The position numbers and the translations under genes are program-made. From NCBI GenBank assembly GCA_002298605.1, contig DBKS01000064.1, forward strand, positions 755-14,018: 13,264 bases of DNA, written 5' to 3'. The notes beneath the pieces were generated by a model that saw nothing but the letters and a program-made list of their open reading frames with translations, did not search any database and was not told where the DNA came from. Below are positions 1-6,112 of this stretch, piece by piece. The number at the start of each line of letters is the position of its first letter. Position 1 is the first letter of the stretch. Origin of the DNA: Bifidobacterium sp. UBA744. GTDB taxonomy: Bacteria; Actinomycetota; Actinomycetes; Actinomycetales; Bifidobacteriaceae.

Positions 1-77
1 TGGCTGCCGCAAGCGGACAAAGCCATGGCAGCGACTGAAGCGAGGGCCGCAGCTTTGACAATGCGTGTGGACTTCAT
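1..77 (-). CDS. Lipoprotein, N-terminal part only (probable ABC sugar-binding protein)
   Basis: Only the first 25 codons are in the window; the gene runs off the left edge. The translation begins MKSTRIVKAAALA and continues to a lipobox L20-S21-A22-C23, followed by G-S. It therefore has a positively charged n-region, an Ala-rich hydrophobic core and a type II signal peptidase site with Cys23 as the lipidated residue. The start is set by AAAGGA (minus-strand reading of 84-89) six bases before ATG. In Gram-positive bacteria, a lipoprotein next to a LacI regulator and sugar catabolic genes is most often the solute-binding subunit of a carbohydrate ABC importer. That is inference from context; the visible part shows only that it is a lipoprotein. 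It lies downstream of, and codirectional with, LacI-1, but 287 bases away, so it probably has its own promoter. Confidence 0.8.
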   Translation of the reverse strand, partial: MKSTRIVKAAALASVAAMALSACGS

Positions 78-364
78 AGTGTTTCCTTTCTTCCTTCCTA
101 GCTTCCTTGCTAAGACCGGTCAGGAGCGCCGCTACGCGCCCTATCCGTTCTTATCTGCCACTATACGGCACCATAATGATCACTTTTGATTGTTGCCATG
201 ATTTGCCTTGGAAATAATCGGCAACCATGAAGTCAAAATTTCAAACAACCGTTGAAATTCCAACGTTTCAGAACTCAGCCATTTTCTGAAAAACTTGTGA
301 TTCTGATCACTGATAATCATCATGGTGTGGGACGCACCGCCCTCAGGAGCGCGCCTCGATCGCT
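78..364 (-). promoter_or_regulatory. Intergenic control region upstream of the lipoprotein gene
   Basis: This 287-base stretch holds no gene I can support and is clearly more AT-rich than its surroundings, mainly at 150-310. Read on the minus strand, it contains a good -10 match TATAGT (160-165) without a convincing -35, which would put the transcript start near 153. Farther upstream are operator-like inverted repeats: TTTCAA-7-TTGAAA at 239-257, TGAAA-8-TTTCA at 253-270 sharing the middle half-site, and GTTGCC (192-197) with GGCAAC (220-225). The octamer TGATCACT occurs twice (177-184 and 304-311). A weak -35 with upstream operator-like repeats suits a regulated sugar-uptake promoter, possibly bound by LacI-1. 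No strong terminator for LacI-1 is visible; GGTG/CACC near 324-338 is too small to count. Confidence 0.5.
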
Positions 365-1429
365 CTATGCCCGCGGGGCGGTCGAGGCCCGCACCACGAA
401 CGTGGAATCCACCACAATCGGCTTCATGCCCTCATGCACCTTGAGGCGACGCAACCGACCCACCATCTCATCGACGGCAAGCGACGCGGTCTCCCTTCGC
501 GGCATACGCACCGACGTCAAGGCGGGCGTGACCAGCGAGCTCACGGGAATGTCGTCGATGCCAATCACCGACACCTGACCGGGAACCGAAATATGCTGGG
601 CGCGCAACGCCGCAATGAAGCCGATGGCGATCATATCGTTAAACGCCAGCACGGCGCTCGTCTGGTTCTTCAAAAAGGCCTCCGCGCACCGATACCCCCC
701 GGAGAACGACGGCGAATCCGAGGGGATACGCTTCAGCCGAAGCCCGTGCACCGAGCACAGCGCAGTCATGACGCGCCAGCGCGTACCCTCCTGCCAACTG
801 GTCTGAGGACCGGAGATATAGGTGATTTCCGTATGTCCCAACCCGACCAGATGGTTCACCGCCGCCTCAAGACCGGTTTGCACATTGCCGATAATCGATT
901 TGACCCCTCGGATGGAACGGTTCAATGCAATTACCGGCTTGGTTTCGGCCAGCTTGCGAATCGCCGAGTCGCTGCGACGGGACGAACCGAGAATGATGCC
1001 GTCCACATGCGGACGGGCCAGCTCGACCGCGTTCTTCTCGATGGCGCCGGTCTCCTCGGAATCGATCACCAGCAGCCCGTACCCCAGATCAAGGCAGCGA
1101 TGCTGCGCGGCCTTGACGTAATCGGCGAAAATGGGATTGGCCAGATCGGAAACCACAATGGCGATCTGACCGGTCATGCCCCCCGTCGGATCGTATGACG
1201 AGATGGGATCGACGCGATACCCCAGCCGATCGGACACTTCACGGATCCTGCGCGCGGTTGCGGCGCTCACCCTCCCCGGACGGGCGAAGGCACGTGACAC
1301 GGTCGACGGAGACACACCGACCTCGCGGGCAACGTCGCGAATGGTGACGCGATGCGCATGCCCCTGGGAAGGGCCGCCATCTCCGATGGCATCGTCACCG
1401 GCACCGACATGTTCCTCGTCAACCGCCAT
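365..1429 (-). CDS. LacI-family transcriptional regulator (LacI-1, facing uxaC)
   Basis: A 354-residue LacI/GalR-type repressor. The helix-turn-helix is at about residues 28-50 (VTIRDVAREVGVSPSTVSRAF), followed by the hinge region and a periplasmic-binding-like ligand domain. Ligand-domain landmarks are HVDGIILGSSR, ALNR, GHTEITYISGPQTSW, AFNDMIAIG and GIDDIP. The start ATG (1427-1429) has GGAG four bases upstream, which is tight. It gives about 26 residues before the HTH, including an acidic stretch, where most family members have only a few; no better initiation codon lies between it and the HTH. It is divergent from uxaC across 117 bases and closely resembles LacI-2, so a uronate or uronate-derived inducer is likely. 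The long open frame that continues upstream antisense to uxaC and uxuB is not part of the protein. Confidence 0.93.
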   Translation of the reverse strand: MAVDEEHVGAGDDAIGDGGPSQGHAHRVTIRDVAREVGVSPSTVSRAFARPGRVSAATARRIREVSDRLGYRVDPISSYDPTGGMTGQIAIVVSDLANPIFADYVKAAQHRCLDLGYGLLVIDSEETGAIEKNAVELARPHVDGIILGSSRRSDSAIRKLAETKPVIALNRSIRGVKSIIGNVQTGLEAAVNHLVGLGHTEITYISGPQTSWQEGTRWRVMTALCSVHGLRLKRIPSDSPSFSGGYRCAEAFLKNQTSAVLAFNDMIAIGFIAALRAQHISVPGQVSVIGIDDIPVSSLVTPALTSVRMPRRETASLAVDEMVGRLRRLKVHEGMKPIVVDSTFVVRASTAPRA

Positions 1430-1514
1430 GGCACTCCGTTCTTTATATATATGCGATCTGCCCCATTCTATGCACCGCCCGGTGATTTTGCCGTCAAACC
1501 ATGGCAACTGCAAA

Positions 1515-1535
1515 CGGTAGTCAAGGCGACAACCG
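1515..1535. promoter_or_regulatory. Candidate operator: 21-bp inverted repeat over the uxaC promoter
   Basis: CGGTAGTC - AAGGC - GACAACCG: eight-base arms, seven of eight positions complementary, five-base centre. Size and symmetry suit a LacI-family site. It covers the -35 position and touches the first base of the uxaC -10 box (1535-1540), so a bound protein would block the promoter. LacI-1, encoded 86 bases away, is the obvious candidate. The half-site ACAACCG also occurs at 245-251 upstream of the lipoprotein gene. I did not find a full second copy in front of GH31, the MFS gene or kdgK. Confidence 0.5.
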
Positions 1536-1546
1536 ATAATGTAAGC
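1535..1546 (+). promoter_or_regulatory. Leaderless-type -10 element of uxaC
   Basis: GATAAT (1535-1540) differs from TATAAT at one base. The six bases GTAAGC follow, then the uxaC ATG. Transcription starting about seven bases after a -10 box would begin at the A of ATG. No Shine-Dalgarno sequence lies in the 20 bases before the ATG, whereas uxuB, uxuA, GH31, MFS and kdgK all have strong ones. Leaderless mRNAs are common in Actinobacteria. The start site itself is inferred. Confidence 0.55.
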
Positions 1547-2971
1547 ATGAATCAACCAACGAAGTATGATCTCAATCCCGATCGCCTCCTCCCCCCGGAT
1601 CCCACCGAACGTGCCATCGCACGCGACCTGTACGACTCCGTCAAGGACCTGCCGATCATCTCCCCCCACGGCCACGTGCCGGTCGAATGGTTCCATGACA
1701 AGGATTACCATTTCTCCGACCCCACCAGCCTGTTCATCACACCTGATCACTATGTGACTCGCGTGATGCACTCCCAAGGCGTGGCGCTGAAAGACCTCGG
1801 CGTCAACCAAAAGAACTTCACCCCCGAGCAGGCGCGCAACGCCTTCCTGATCTGGGGCAAGAACTGGGGCGCCTACGCCGGAACCCCCATGCGCTACTGG
1901 TTCGAGGACTCTTTGCAGAACGTCTTCGACATTCACACCAAGTTCGGCGAGGACACCGCCGGCCGGATCTACGATGAGCTCAACGATCTGCTCAAGCAGC
2001 CGGAGTTCTCCACGCGCGAACTGGTGAAGAAGTTCAACATCGGCTTCATCTCCACCACCGACGACACGCTCGACGACCTGCACCTGCACGACGAGACCAA
2101 CGCGGATCCGGACTTCCCGGCTCGTCTGGCGCCGGCCTTCCGTCCGGATGTGTATCTCGAGCCCTCCACCCCCGGCTGGGCCGAACTCGTCGGCAAGCTT
2201 GGCGATGTGGCCGGCGTGGACACCTCCACCTACGAGGGTTTCACCGCCGCGATCAAGAGCCGTCGCCTGTACTTCAAGCAGCATGGCGCCGTGCTGTCCG
2301 ACCACTCCCACGCCGACGTGCGCACCGACCGCCTCTCCGACAGCGAAGTCACCAAGCTGTATGCGCAGGCGCTGGCCGGCACCATCTCGACCGAGGACGC
2401 CACCCGCCTGCGCCGCCACTTCTTCTCCGATCAGGTGCGCATGGCACAGGAGGACGGCCTGGTGATGACCGTGCACCCGCATGTGCATCGTTCCTATGAT
2501 CCGTCCACTCTGGCCGAGTACGGCAAGGACACCGGCGGCGACATCCCGGCCAAGGCCGAGTTCGCCGTGGACCTCAAGCCGCTGCTCAATGAGTACGGCA
2601 ACAACCCGGACTTCCATTTCGTGGTCTTCACGATGGACGAGACGGTATACGCCCGCGAGCTCGCCCCGCTGGCCGGCTTCTACCCGAGCCTGTACATCGG
2701 CGCCCCGTGGTGGTTCATCGACGCGCCCGAACCGATTCTGCGCTACTACGAGGAAGTCACTCCGAACGCCGGCTTCACGAAGCTGTCCGGCTTCATCGAC
2801 GACACCCGCGCACTGTGCTCCATCCCGGCACGCCACGACACCAACCGTCGTCTGACGGCCCGCTACGTCGCCGGCCTCGTCGCCGACCACCGCCTGAGCC
2901 TCGAGGAGGGCCGCCAGATCGTGATCGATTCCGTGGTCGCCCAGCCGAAGAAAGTGTTCAAGCTCGACTAA
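1547..2971 (+). CDS. uxaC: D-glucuronate isomerase (uronate isomerase)
   Basis: 474 residues, close to the 470 of E. coli UxaC. It isomerises D-glucuronate to D-fructuronate (and galacturonate to tagaturonate) in the cytoplasm, the entry step of the pathway. The family is an amidohydrolase-superfamily barrel. The metal-binding HxH is visible as H41-G42-H43 in DLPIISPHGHVPVEW, followed by the typical DHYVTRVMHSQGV stretch. Later landmarks are VHPHVHRS, FHFVVFTMDET and IGAPWWFIDAPE; the last is near the C-terminal part that is strongly conserved in uronate isomerases. The frame is open 65 codons upstream, but homologous N-termini begin near YDLNPDRLL, and the ATG at 1547 sits right after a -10 box, which fixes the start. 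It is the first gene of a block with uxuB and uxuA. The following genes make mannonate rather than altronate, so the glucuronate reaction is the relevant one. Confidence 0.95.
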   Translation: MNQPTKYDLNPDRLLPPDPTERAIARDLYDSVKDLPIISPHGHVPVEWFHDKDYHFSDPTSLFITPDHYVTRVMHSQGVALKDLGVNQKNFTPEQARNAFLIWGKNWGAYAGTPMRYWFEDSLQNVFDIHTKFGEDTAGRIYDELNDLLKQPEFSTRELVKKFNIGFISTTDDTLDDLHLHDETNADPDFPARLAPAFRPDVYLEPSTPGWAELVGKLGDVAGVDTSTYEGFTAAIKSRRLYFKQHGAVLSDHSHADVRTDRLSDSEVTKLYAQALAGTISTEDATRLRRHFFSDQVRMAQEDGLVMTVHPHVHRSYDPSTLAEYGKDTGGDIPAKAEFAVDLKPLLNEYGNNPDFHFVVFTMDETVYARELAPLAGFYPSLYIGAPWWFIDAPEPILRYYEEVTPNAGFTKLSGFIDDTRALCSIPARHDTNRRLTARYVAGLVADHRLSLEEGRQIVIDSVVAQPKKVFKLD

Positions 2972-2981
2972 GCTACCCGCC

Positions 2982-3027
2982 GCCCGTTGGCCTGCTCCGT
3001 TCCCGGGAACGGAGCAGGCCAACGGGC
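2982..3027. repeat. Perfect 46-bp palindrome between uxaC and uxuB
   Basis: Each arm is 23 bases. The left arm starts GCCCGTTGGCC and reaches the centre as GTTCCC|GGGAAC (between 3004 and 3005); the right arm is its exact reverse complement. As RNA it would form a very stable hairpin with a small loop around CCGG. It begins 11 bases after the uxaC stop and ends 46 bases before the uxuB ATG. No T-run follows, so it is not a standard intrinsic terminator. It may act as a partial terminator, a 3' stabiliser of uxaC mRNA or a processing site. Confidence 0.9.
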
Positions 3028-3073
3028 ATAACGGCCATCGTCTCAATCTGTCAAGAAAGGACAAGCAACTATC

Positions 3074-4714
3074 ATGACGCTTCATCTGACCGATGATCTC
3101 AACGCAACCAAGGATGAGTGGACGACCGCCGGCATCACCCTGCCGAAGTTCGATCCCGCCAAGGTCCGCGCCAATTCCGTCGATCACCCCTACTGGGTGC
3201 ATTTCGGCGCCGGCAATCTGTTCCGCGCCGTTCACGCCGCCATCGCGCAGGATCTCATCGAGGCCGGCGAAGTCGCCTCCGGCGTCTATGTGGCCGAGAC
3301 CTTCGACCCCGACATTGTGGACGAGGCCTACAAGCCCTTTGACGACCGCTGCCTGCAGGTTGTACTGAAGTCCGACGGCTCCGTCGACAACCGTCTCATC
3401 GCCTCTGTTGCCGGCGCCTTCGGCGTGCGCAGCCATGACGACGAAGCATGGAAGGGCCTGGTCAAGGTCTTCACCAACCCCGAGCTGCAGTTCACCACGG
3501 TCACCATCACCGAAAAGGGCTACGCTCTGACGAACCCCGCCGGCGACGTGCTGCCGTGGATTCAGCCGGAGGTCGACAACGGCCCCGACTCCGCCATCTC
3601 CGCCATGGGAGCCATCACCGCACTGCTTCTTGAGCGCTTCAAGGCCGGCGCCTACCCGATCGCCATGGTGTCCACCGACAACTTCTCGCAGAACGGCGAC
3701 CGCTTCGGCGCCTCCATCAAGAAGTTCGCCGAAATGTGGAGGGACAAGGGCTTCGTGGGCCAGGACTTCGTCGACTACCTCAACGACGAGTCCAAGGTCA
3801 CCTTCCCCCTGTCCATGATCGACCGCATCACCCCGAACCCGGCCGAATCCGTCTCCGAACTGCTGGCCAAGGCCGGTTTCGGCGACACCGACATCATCCA
3901 CACCGCCAAGCGCACCAATGTCGCCCCCTTCGCCAACACCGAGGAGACCTGGTACCTGGTGGTCGAGGACAAGTTCCCGAACGGCCGTCCGGCCCTTGAG
4001 AAGGCCGGCGTCTATGTGGCCGACCGCGCCACCGTGAACGACGCCGACGAGATGAAGGTCACCACCTGCCTCAACCCGCTGCACACCGCGCTGGCCACCT
4101 TCGGCATGCTGCTGGCCTATCCGTCGATGTCCGAAACCATCGCCGACCCCGACCTCAAGAAGCTCGTGGAGCGCCTCGGCTATGTCGAGGGCCTACCGGT
4201 GGTCACCGATCCGAAGATCTTCTCCCCCAAGGAGTTCCTGCGCCAGGTCATCGAGGTGCGCGTGCCGAACCCGAACATTCCGGACACCCCGGCCCGCATC
4301 TCCACCGACACCTCGCAGAAGATCCCGATCCGCTACGGCGTGACCATCGCCAAGTATCTGGCCGATCCGGAGCATCATGATCCGGCTTCGCTGACCGCCA
4401 TTCCGCTGGTGATCGCCGGCTGGCTGCGCCTGCTGCTCGGCAGCGACGGCAAGGCCACCAACGACAAGGGCGAAACCGTGACCCTGAGCCCGGATCCGCG
4501 TCTGACCGATCTGCAGACGACGCTCGCCCCGCTGTCGCTCGGCGGCGATCTCAGCAACGCCGAGGAAGTGCTCAAGCCGGTTCTGGCCGACACCACCATC
4601 TTCGGCACCGATCTCAACGCCACCCCGCTGGCCGCGAAGATCATCGGCTACTTCAAGCGCTTCGCCGCGGGCACCGGCACCGTCAAGTCCGTGCTGGAAG
4701 CCGAGCTGGCCTGA
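3074..4714 (+). CDS. uxuB: Fructuronate reductase (D-mannonate oxidoreductase)
   Basis: 546 residues of the mannitol dehydrogenase family of long-chain NAD-dependent reductases. In this pathway it reduces D-fructuronate to D-mannonate with NADH. The N-terminal Rossmann motif is FGAGNLFRA (44-52). The family signature is FPLSMIDRITP (244-254), and the catalytic Lys-Asn-His set is read as K328, N334 and H337 in MKVTTCLNPLHTALATFG. The substrate is inferred from the neighbours uxaC and uxuA; sequence alone would also allow mannitol or tagaturonate reductase. It is about 60 residues longer than E. coli UxuB (486). The spacing K-x5-N is one residue longer than in classical mannitol 2-dehydrogenase as I remember it. 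The start is supported by GAAAGGA ending 12 bases before ATG. It sits 102 bases after uxaC, across a large palindrome, and 71 bases before uxuA. Confidence 0.9.
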   Translation: MTLHLTDDLNATKDEWTTAGITLPKFDPAKVRANSVDHPYWVHFGAGNLFRAVHAAIAQDLIEAGEVASGVYVAETFDPDIVDEAYKPFDDRCLQVVLKSDGSVDNRLIASVAGAFGVRSHDDEAWKGLVKVFTNPELQFTTVTITEKGYALTNPAGDVLPWIQPEVDNGPDSAISAMGAITALLLERFKAGAYPIAMVSTDNFSQNGDRFGASIKKFAEMWRDKGFVGQDFVDYLNDESKVTFPLSMIDRITPNPAESVSELLAKAGFGDTDIIHTAKRTNVAPFANTEETWYLVVEDKFPNGRPALEKAGVYVADRATVNDADEMKVTTCLNPLHTALATFGMLLAYPSMSETIADPDLKKLVERLGYVEGLPVVTDPKIFSPKEFLRQVIEVRVPNPNIPDTPARISTDTSQKIPIRYGVTIAKYLADPEHHDPASLTAIPLVIAGWLRLLLGSDGKATNDKGETVTLSPDPRLTDLQTTLAPLSLGGDLSNAEEVLKPVLADTTIFGTDLNATPLAAKIIGYFKRFAAGTGTVKSVLEAELA

Positions 4715-4785
4715 TCCGGCCGCGCCCATAGCGGCTATAGCGTCCAATACAGGTTATTTACCCAACCAAAAGGAGAACAACCCAC

Positions 4786-5916
4786 ATGCATATGTCATTC
4801 CGCTGGTACGGCGAGGGCAACGACACCATCTCCCTCGACGACATCCGCCAGATCCCCGGAGTCGAGACCATCGTCTGGTCCCTGCATCACAAGCAGGCCG
4901 GCGAACTCTGGGAGCCGGAGGAGATCGAGCACGAGATGAAGCTCATCACCGGCCTCTCGGCGGACGACCGCAAGCGCGGCGTTACCAAGACCTTCAACGC
5001 CGACGTGGTCGAGTCCGTCAACGTGCATGAATCCATCAAGACCGGCAAGACCATGCTGGGCATGAGCCGCGACGAGGCTCTGGAGAACTACCGCAAGACC
5101 ATCGAGAACCTCGGCAAGGCCGGCGTCAAGGTCGTCACCTACAACTTCATGCCGGTGTTCGATTGGCTGCGCACCGACATGTTCCACCCGTCCCCGGATG
5201 GCTCCACCGCCCTGTACTACGACGCCCACAAGGTGGCCCAGCTCACCGACCCGCAGGCTCTGGTCGACGAGACCCTGAACGGCGCCGGCAACCTGACCAT
5301 GCCGGGTTGGGAGCCGGAGCGTCTGGCCCATCTGCCGGAGTTCATCGAAGCCTATCAGGGCATCGACCATGAAAAGTACTACGAGAACTACAAGGTCTTC
5401 CTCGACGCGGTGATCCCCACCTGCGAGAAGTACGACGTCAAGCTGGCCGTCCACCCGGACGATCCGGCCTTCGACCTCTTCGGCTGGCCTCGCGTGGTGT
5501 CCTCCAAGGAGGGCATCCAGCGCGTGCTCGACCTCAACCCGAGCCCGTACAACGGCCTGTGCCTGTGCCTGGGATCCTTCTCGTCCCGCCGCGGCAACGA
5601 TCCGGTCGACGCCGTCAAGACCTTCATGGACCGCATCCACTTCAGCCACGTGCGCAACATCAAGTTCCTTGACGACGCCGGCTCGTTCTCCGAGGTCGGC
5701 CATCGCGCATCCGAAGGCGACGTGGACACCGTGGGCATCATGAAGGCCTACGCCGAAGCCGATTTCCAGGGCTACATCCGCCCGGACCACGGCCGTCACC
5801 TCTGGAGCGAGAACACCGAGGCCGGCCGTCCGCGCCCCGGCTACGGTCTGTACGACCGCGCCCTCGGCATCCAGTACCTGCTGGGCGTCTGGGACTCCTT
5901 CAAGTACAACAAGTGA
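4786..5916 (+). CDS. uxuA: Mannonate dehydratase
   Basis: 376 residues (E. coli UxuA has 394). It removes water from D-mannonate to give 2-keto-3-deoxy-D-gluconate, in the cytoplasm, as a divalent-metal TIM-barrel enzyme. The N-terminus (MSFRWYGEGNDTISLDDIRQ) and ETIVWSLHHKQAGELWEPEEI match the UxuA pattern of RWYG...ALHH...GEVW. Probable metal ligands and active-site residues are C261 in CLCLGSF, H288 in HFSHVRN, and D334 and H335 in RPDHGRHLW. Two ATGs (4786 and 4792) precede SFRWYG. The first is chosen because GGAG of AAAAGGAG ends 10 bases before it, against 16 for the second. It is third in the uxaC-uxuB-uxuA block and is followed by a strong hairpin, which marks the end of the transcript. 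UxuA in place of altronate dehydratase assigns the pathway to glucuronate. Confidence 0.96.
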   Translation: MHMSFRWYGEGNDTISLDDIRQIPGVETIVWSLHHKQAGELWEPEEIEHEMKLITGLSADDRKRGVTKTFNADVVESVNVHESIKTGKTMLGMSRDEALENYRKTIENLGKAGVKVVTYNFMPVFDWLRTDMFHPSPDGSTALYYDAHKVAQLTDPQALVDETLNGAGNLTMPGWEPERLAHLPEFIEAYQGIDHEKYYENYKVFLDAVIPTCEKYDVKLAVHPDDPAFDLFGWPRVVSSKEGIQRVLDLNPSPYNGLCLCLGSFSSRRGNDPVDAVKTFMDRIHFSHVRNIKFLDDAGSFSEVGHRASEGDVDTVGIMKAYAEADFQGYIRPDHGRHLWSENTEAGRPRPGYGLYDRALGIQYLLGVWDSFKYNK

Positions 5917-5931
5917 TCCTGGAACCTCAGT

Positions 5932-5973
5932 GATATGACAAACCCCGCTCCAACCGGCGGGGTTCGTCATATC
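5932..5973 (+). terminator. Terminator hairpin after uxuA
   Basis: The left arm GATATGACAAACCCCGC (5932-5948) and right arm GCGGGGTTCGTCATATC (5957-5973) form a 17-bp stem with one A-C mismatch and an eight-base loop. It starts 16 bases after the uxuA stop. There is no T-run. The outer part (TATGACAAA) matches the outer part of the kdgA terminator, suggesting a host-typical terminator form. Confidence 0.8.
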
Positions 5974-5985
5974 CAGGAACCTTGA

Positions 5986-6022
5986 CCGGTTCACGGGATA
6001 TTGCGGCGGCCCCGTGAACCGG
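5986..6022. repeat. 12-bp perfect inverted repeat in the GH31 leader
   Basis: CCGGTTCACGGG (5986-5997) and CCCGTGAACCGG (6011-6022) are exact inverted copies around a 13-base spacer. It lies just after the uxuA terminator and 91 bases before GH31. It could be a second read-through terminator or a binding site. GGTTCA/TGAACC half-sites recur at 6065-6069 and 6085-6093 in the same leader. Confidence 0.65.
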
Positions 6023-6061
6023 GCTCGATGGAAAACTCTGGAAAATAGGGCACGGCTCCTC

Positions 6062-6102
6062 GCGGTTCATCCGAAACTATCAATGAACGAACCGCAAAGG
6101 AG
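6062..6102 (+). promoter_or_regulatory. Hairpin abutting the GH31 ribosome binding site
   Basis: GCGGTTC (6062-6068) pairs with GAACCGC (6089-6095), ending one base before the Shine-Dalgarno AAAGGAG (6096-6102). Alternatively GTTCAT (6065-6070) pairs with ATGAAC (6083-6088). The two pairings exclude each other. A role in translation control is speculative. Confidence 0.35.
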
Positions 6103-6112
6103 CCCTTCATCA

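Larger units (their letters stand above)
1430..1546. promoter_or_regulatory. Divergent promoter region between LacI-1 and uxaC
   Basis: The 117-base spacer must hold both promoters. For uxaC, GATAAT at 1535-1540 is a strong -10 ending six bases before ATG (1547), with no matching -35. For LacI-1 (minus strand), TTGACG at 1492-1497 is a -35 candidate. It pairs either with TGCATA at 1469-1474 (17-base spacer) or with the better box TAGAAT at 1465-1470 (21-base spacer). A run of alternating T and A at about 1444-1451 lies just upstream of the LacI-1 ribosome binding site. All boxes were assigned by eye. Confidence 0.5.

Noticed and set aside
324..338. GGTG...CACC hairpin as the LacI-1 terminator
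   Set aside because: A four-base stem with no T-run is too weak to call.
434..1198. 254-residue plus-strand open frame antisense to LacI-1
   Set aside because: Shadow of LacI-1 with no motif and no good ribosome binding site.
1430..4084. Minus-strand open frame continuing upstream of LacI-1 for about 880 codons, antisense to uxaC and uxuB
   Set aside because: A GC-rich codon-bias shadow: low-complexity Gly/Val/Asp-rich translation with no domain, over two well-supported genes. LacI-1 starts at 1429 with its own ribosome binding site.
3074..4714. Calling the reductase uxaB (tagaturonate reductase) or mannitol dehydrogenase
   Set aside because: The next gene is mannonate dehydratase and no altronate dehydratase is present, so the fructuronate-mannonate step fits best.
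4728..4738. Small palindrome ATAGC-G-GCTAT between uxuB and uxuA
   Set aside because: Only five-base arms with a one-base centre, which cannot form a hairpin loop; within chance for a window of this size.
4795..5994. 399-residue minus-strand open frame antisense to uxuA
   Set aside because: Val/Gly/Ala/His-rich translation mirroring the uxuA codons, no recognisable motif; uxuA is certain on the other strand.
6014..6112. Longer GH31 start at 6014 or at 6083
   Set aside because: Neither ATG has a suitable ribosome binding site, and the added residues would be encoded by hairpin and leader sequence. 6113 has AAAGGAG at good spacing.
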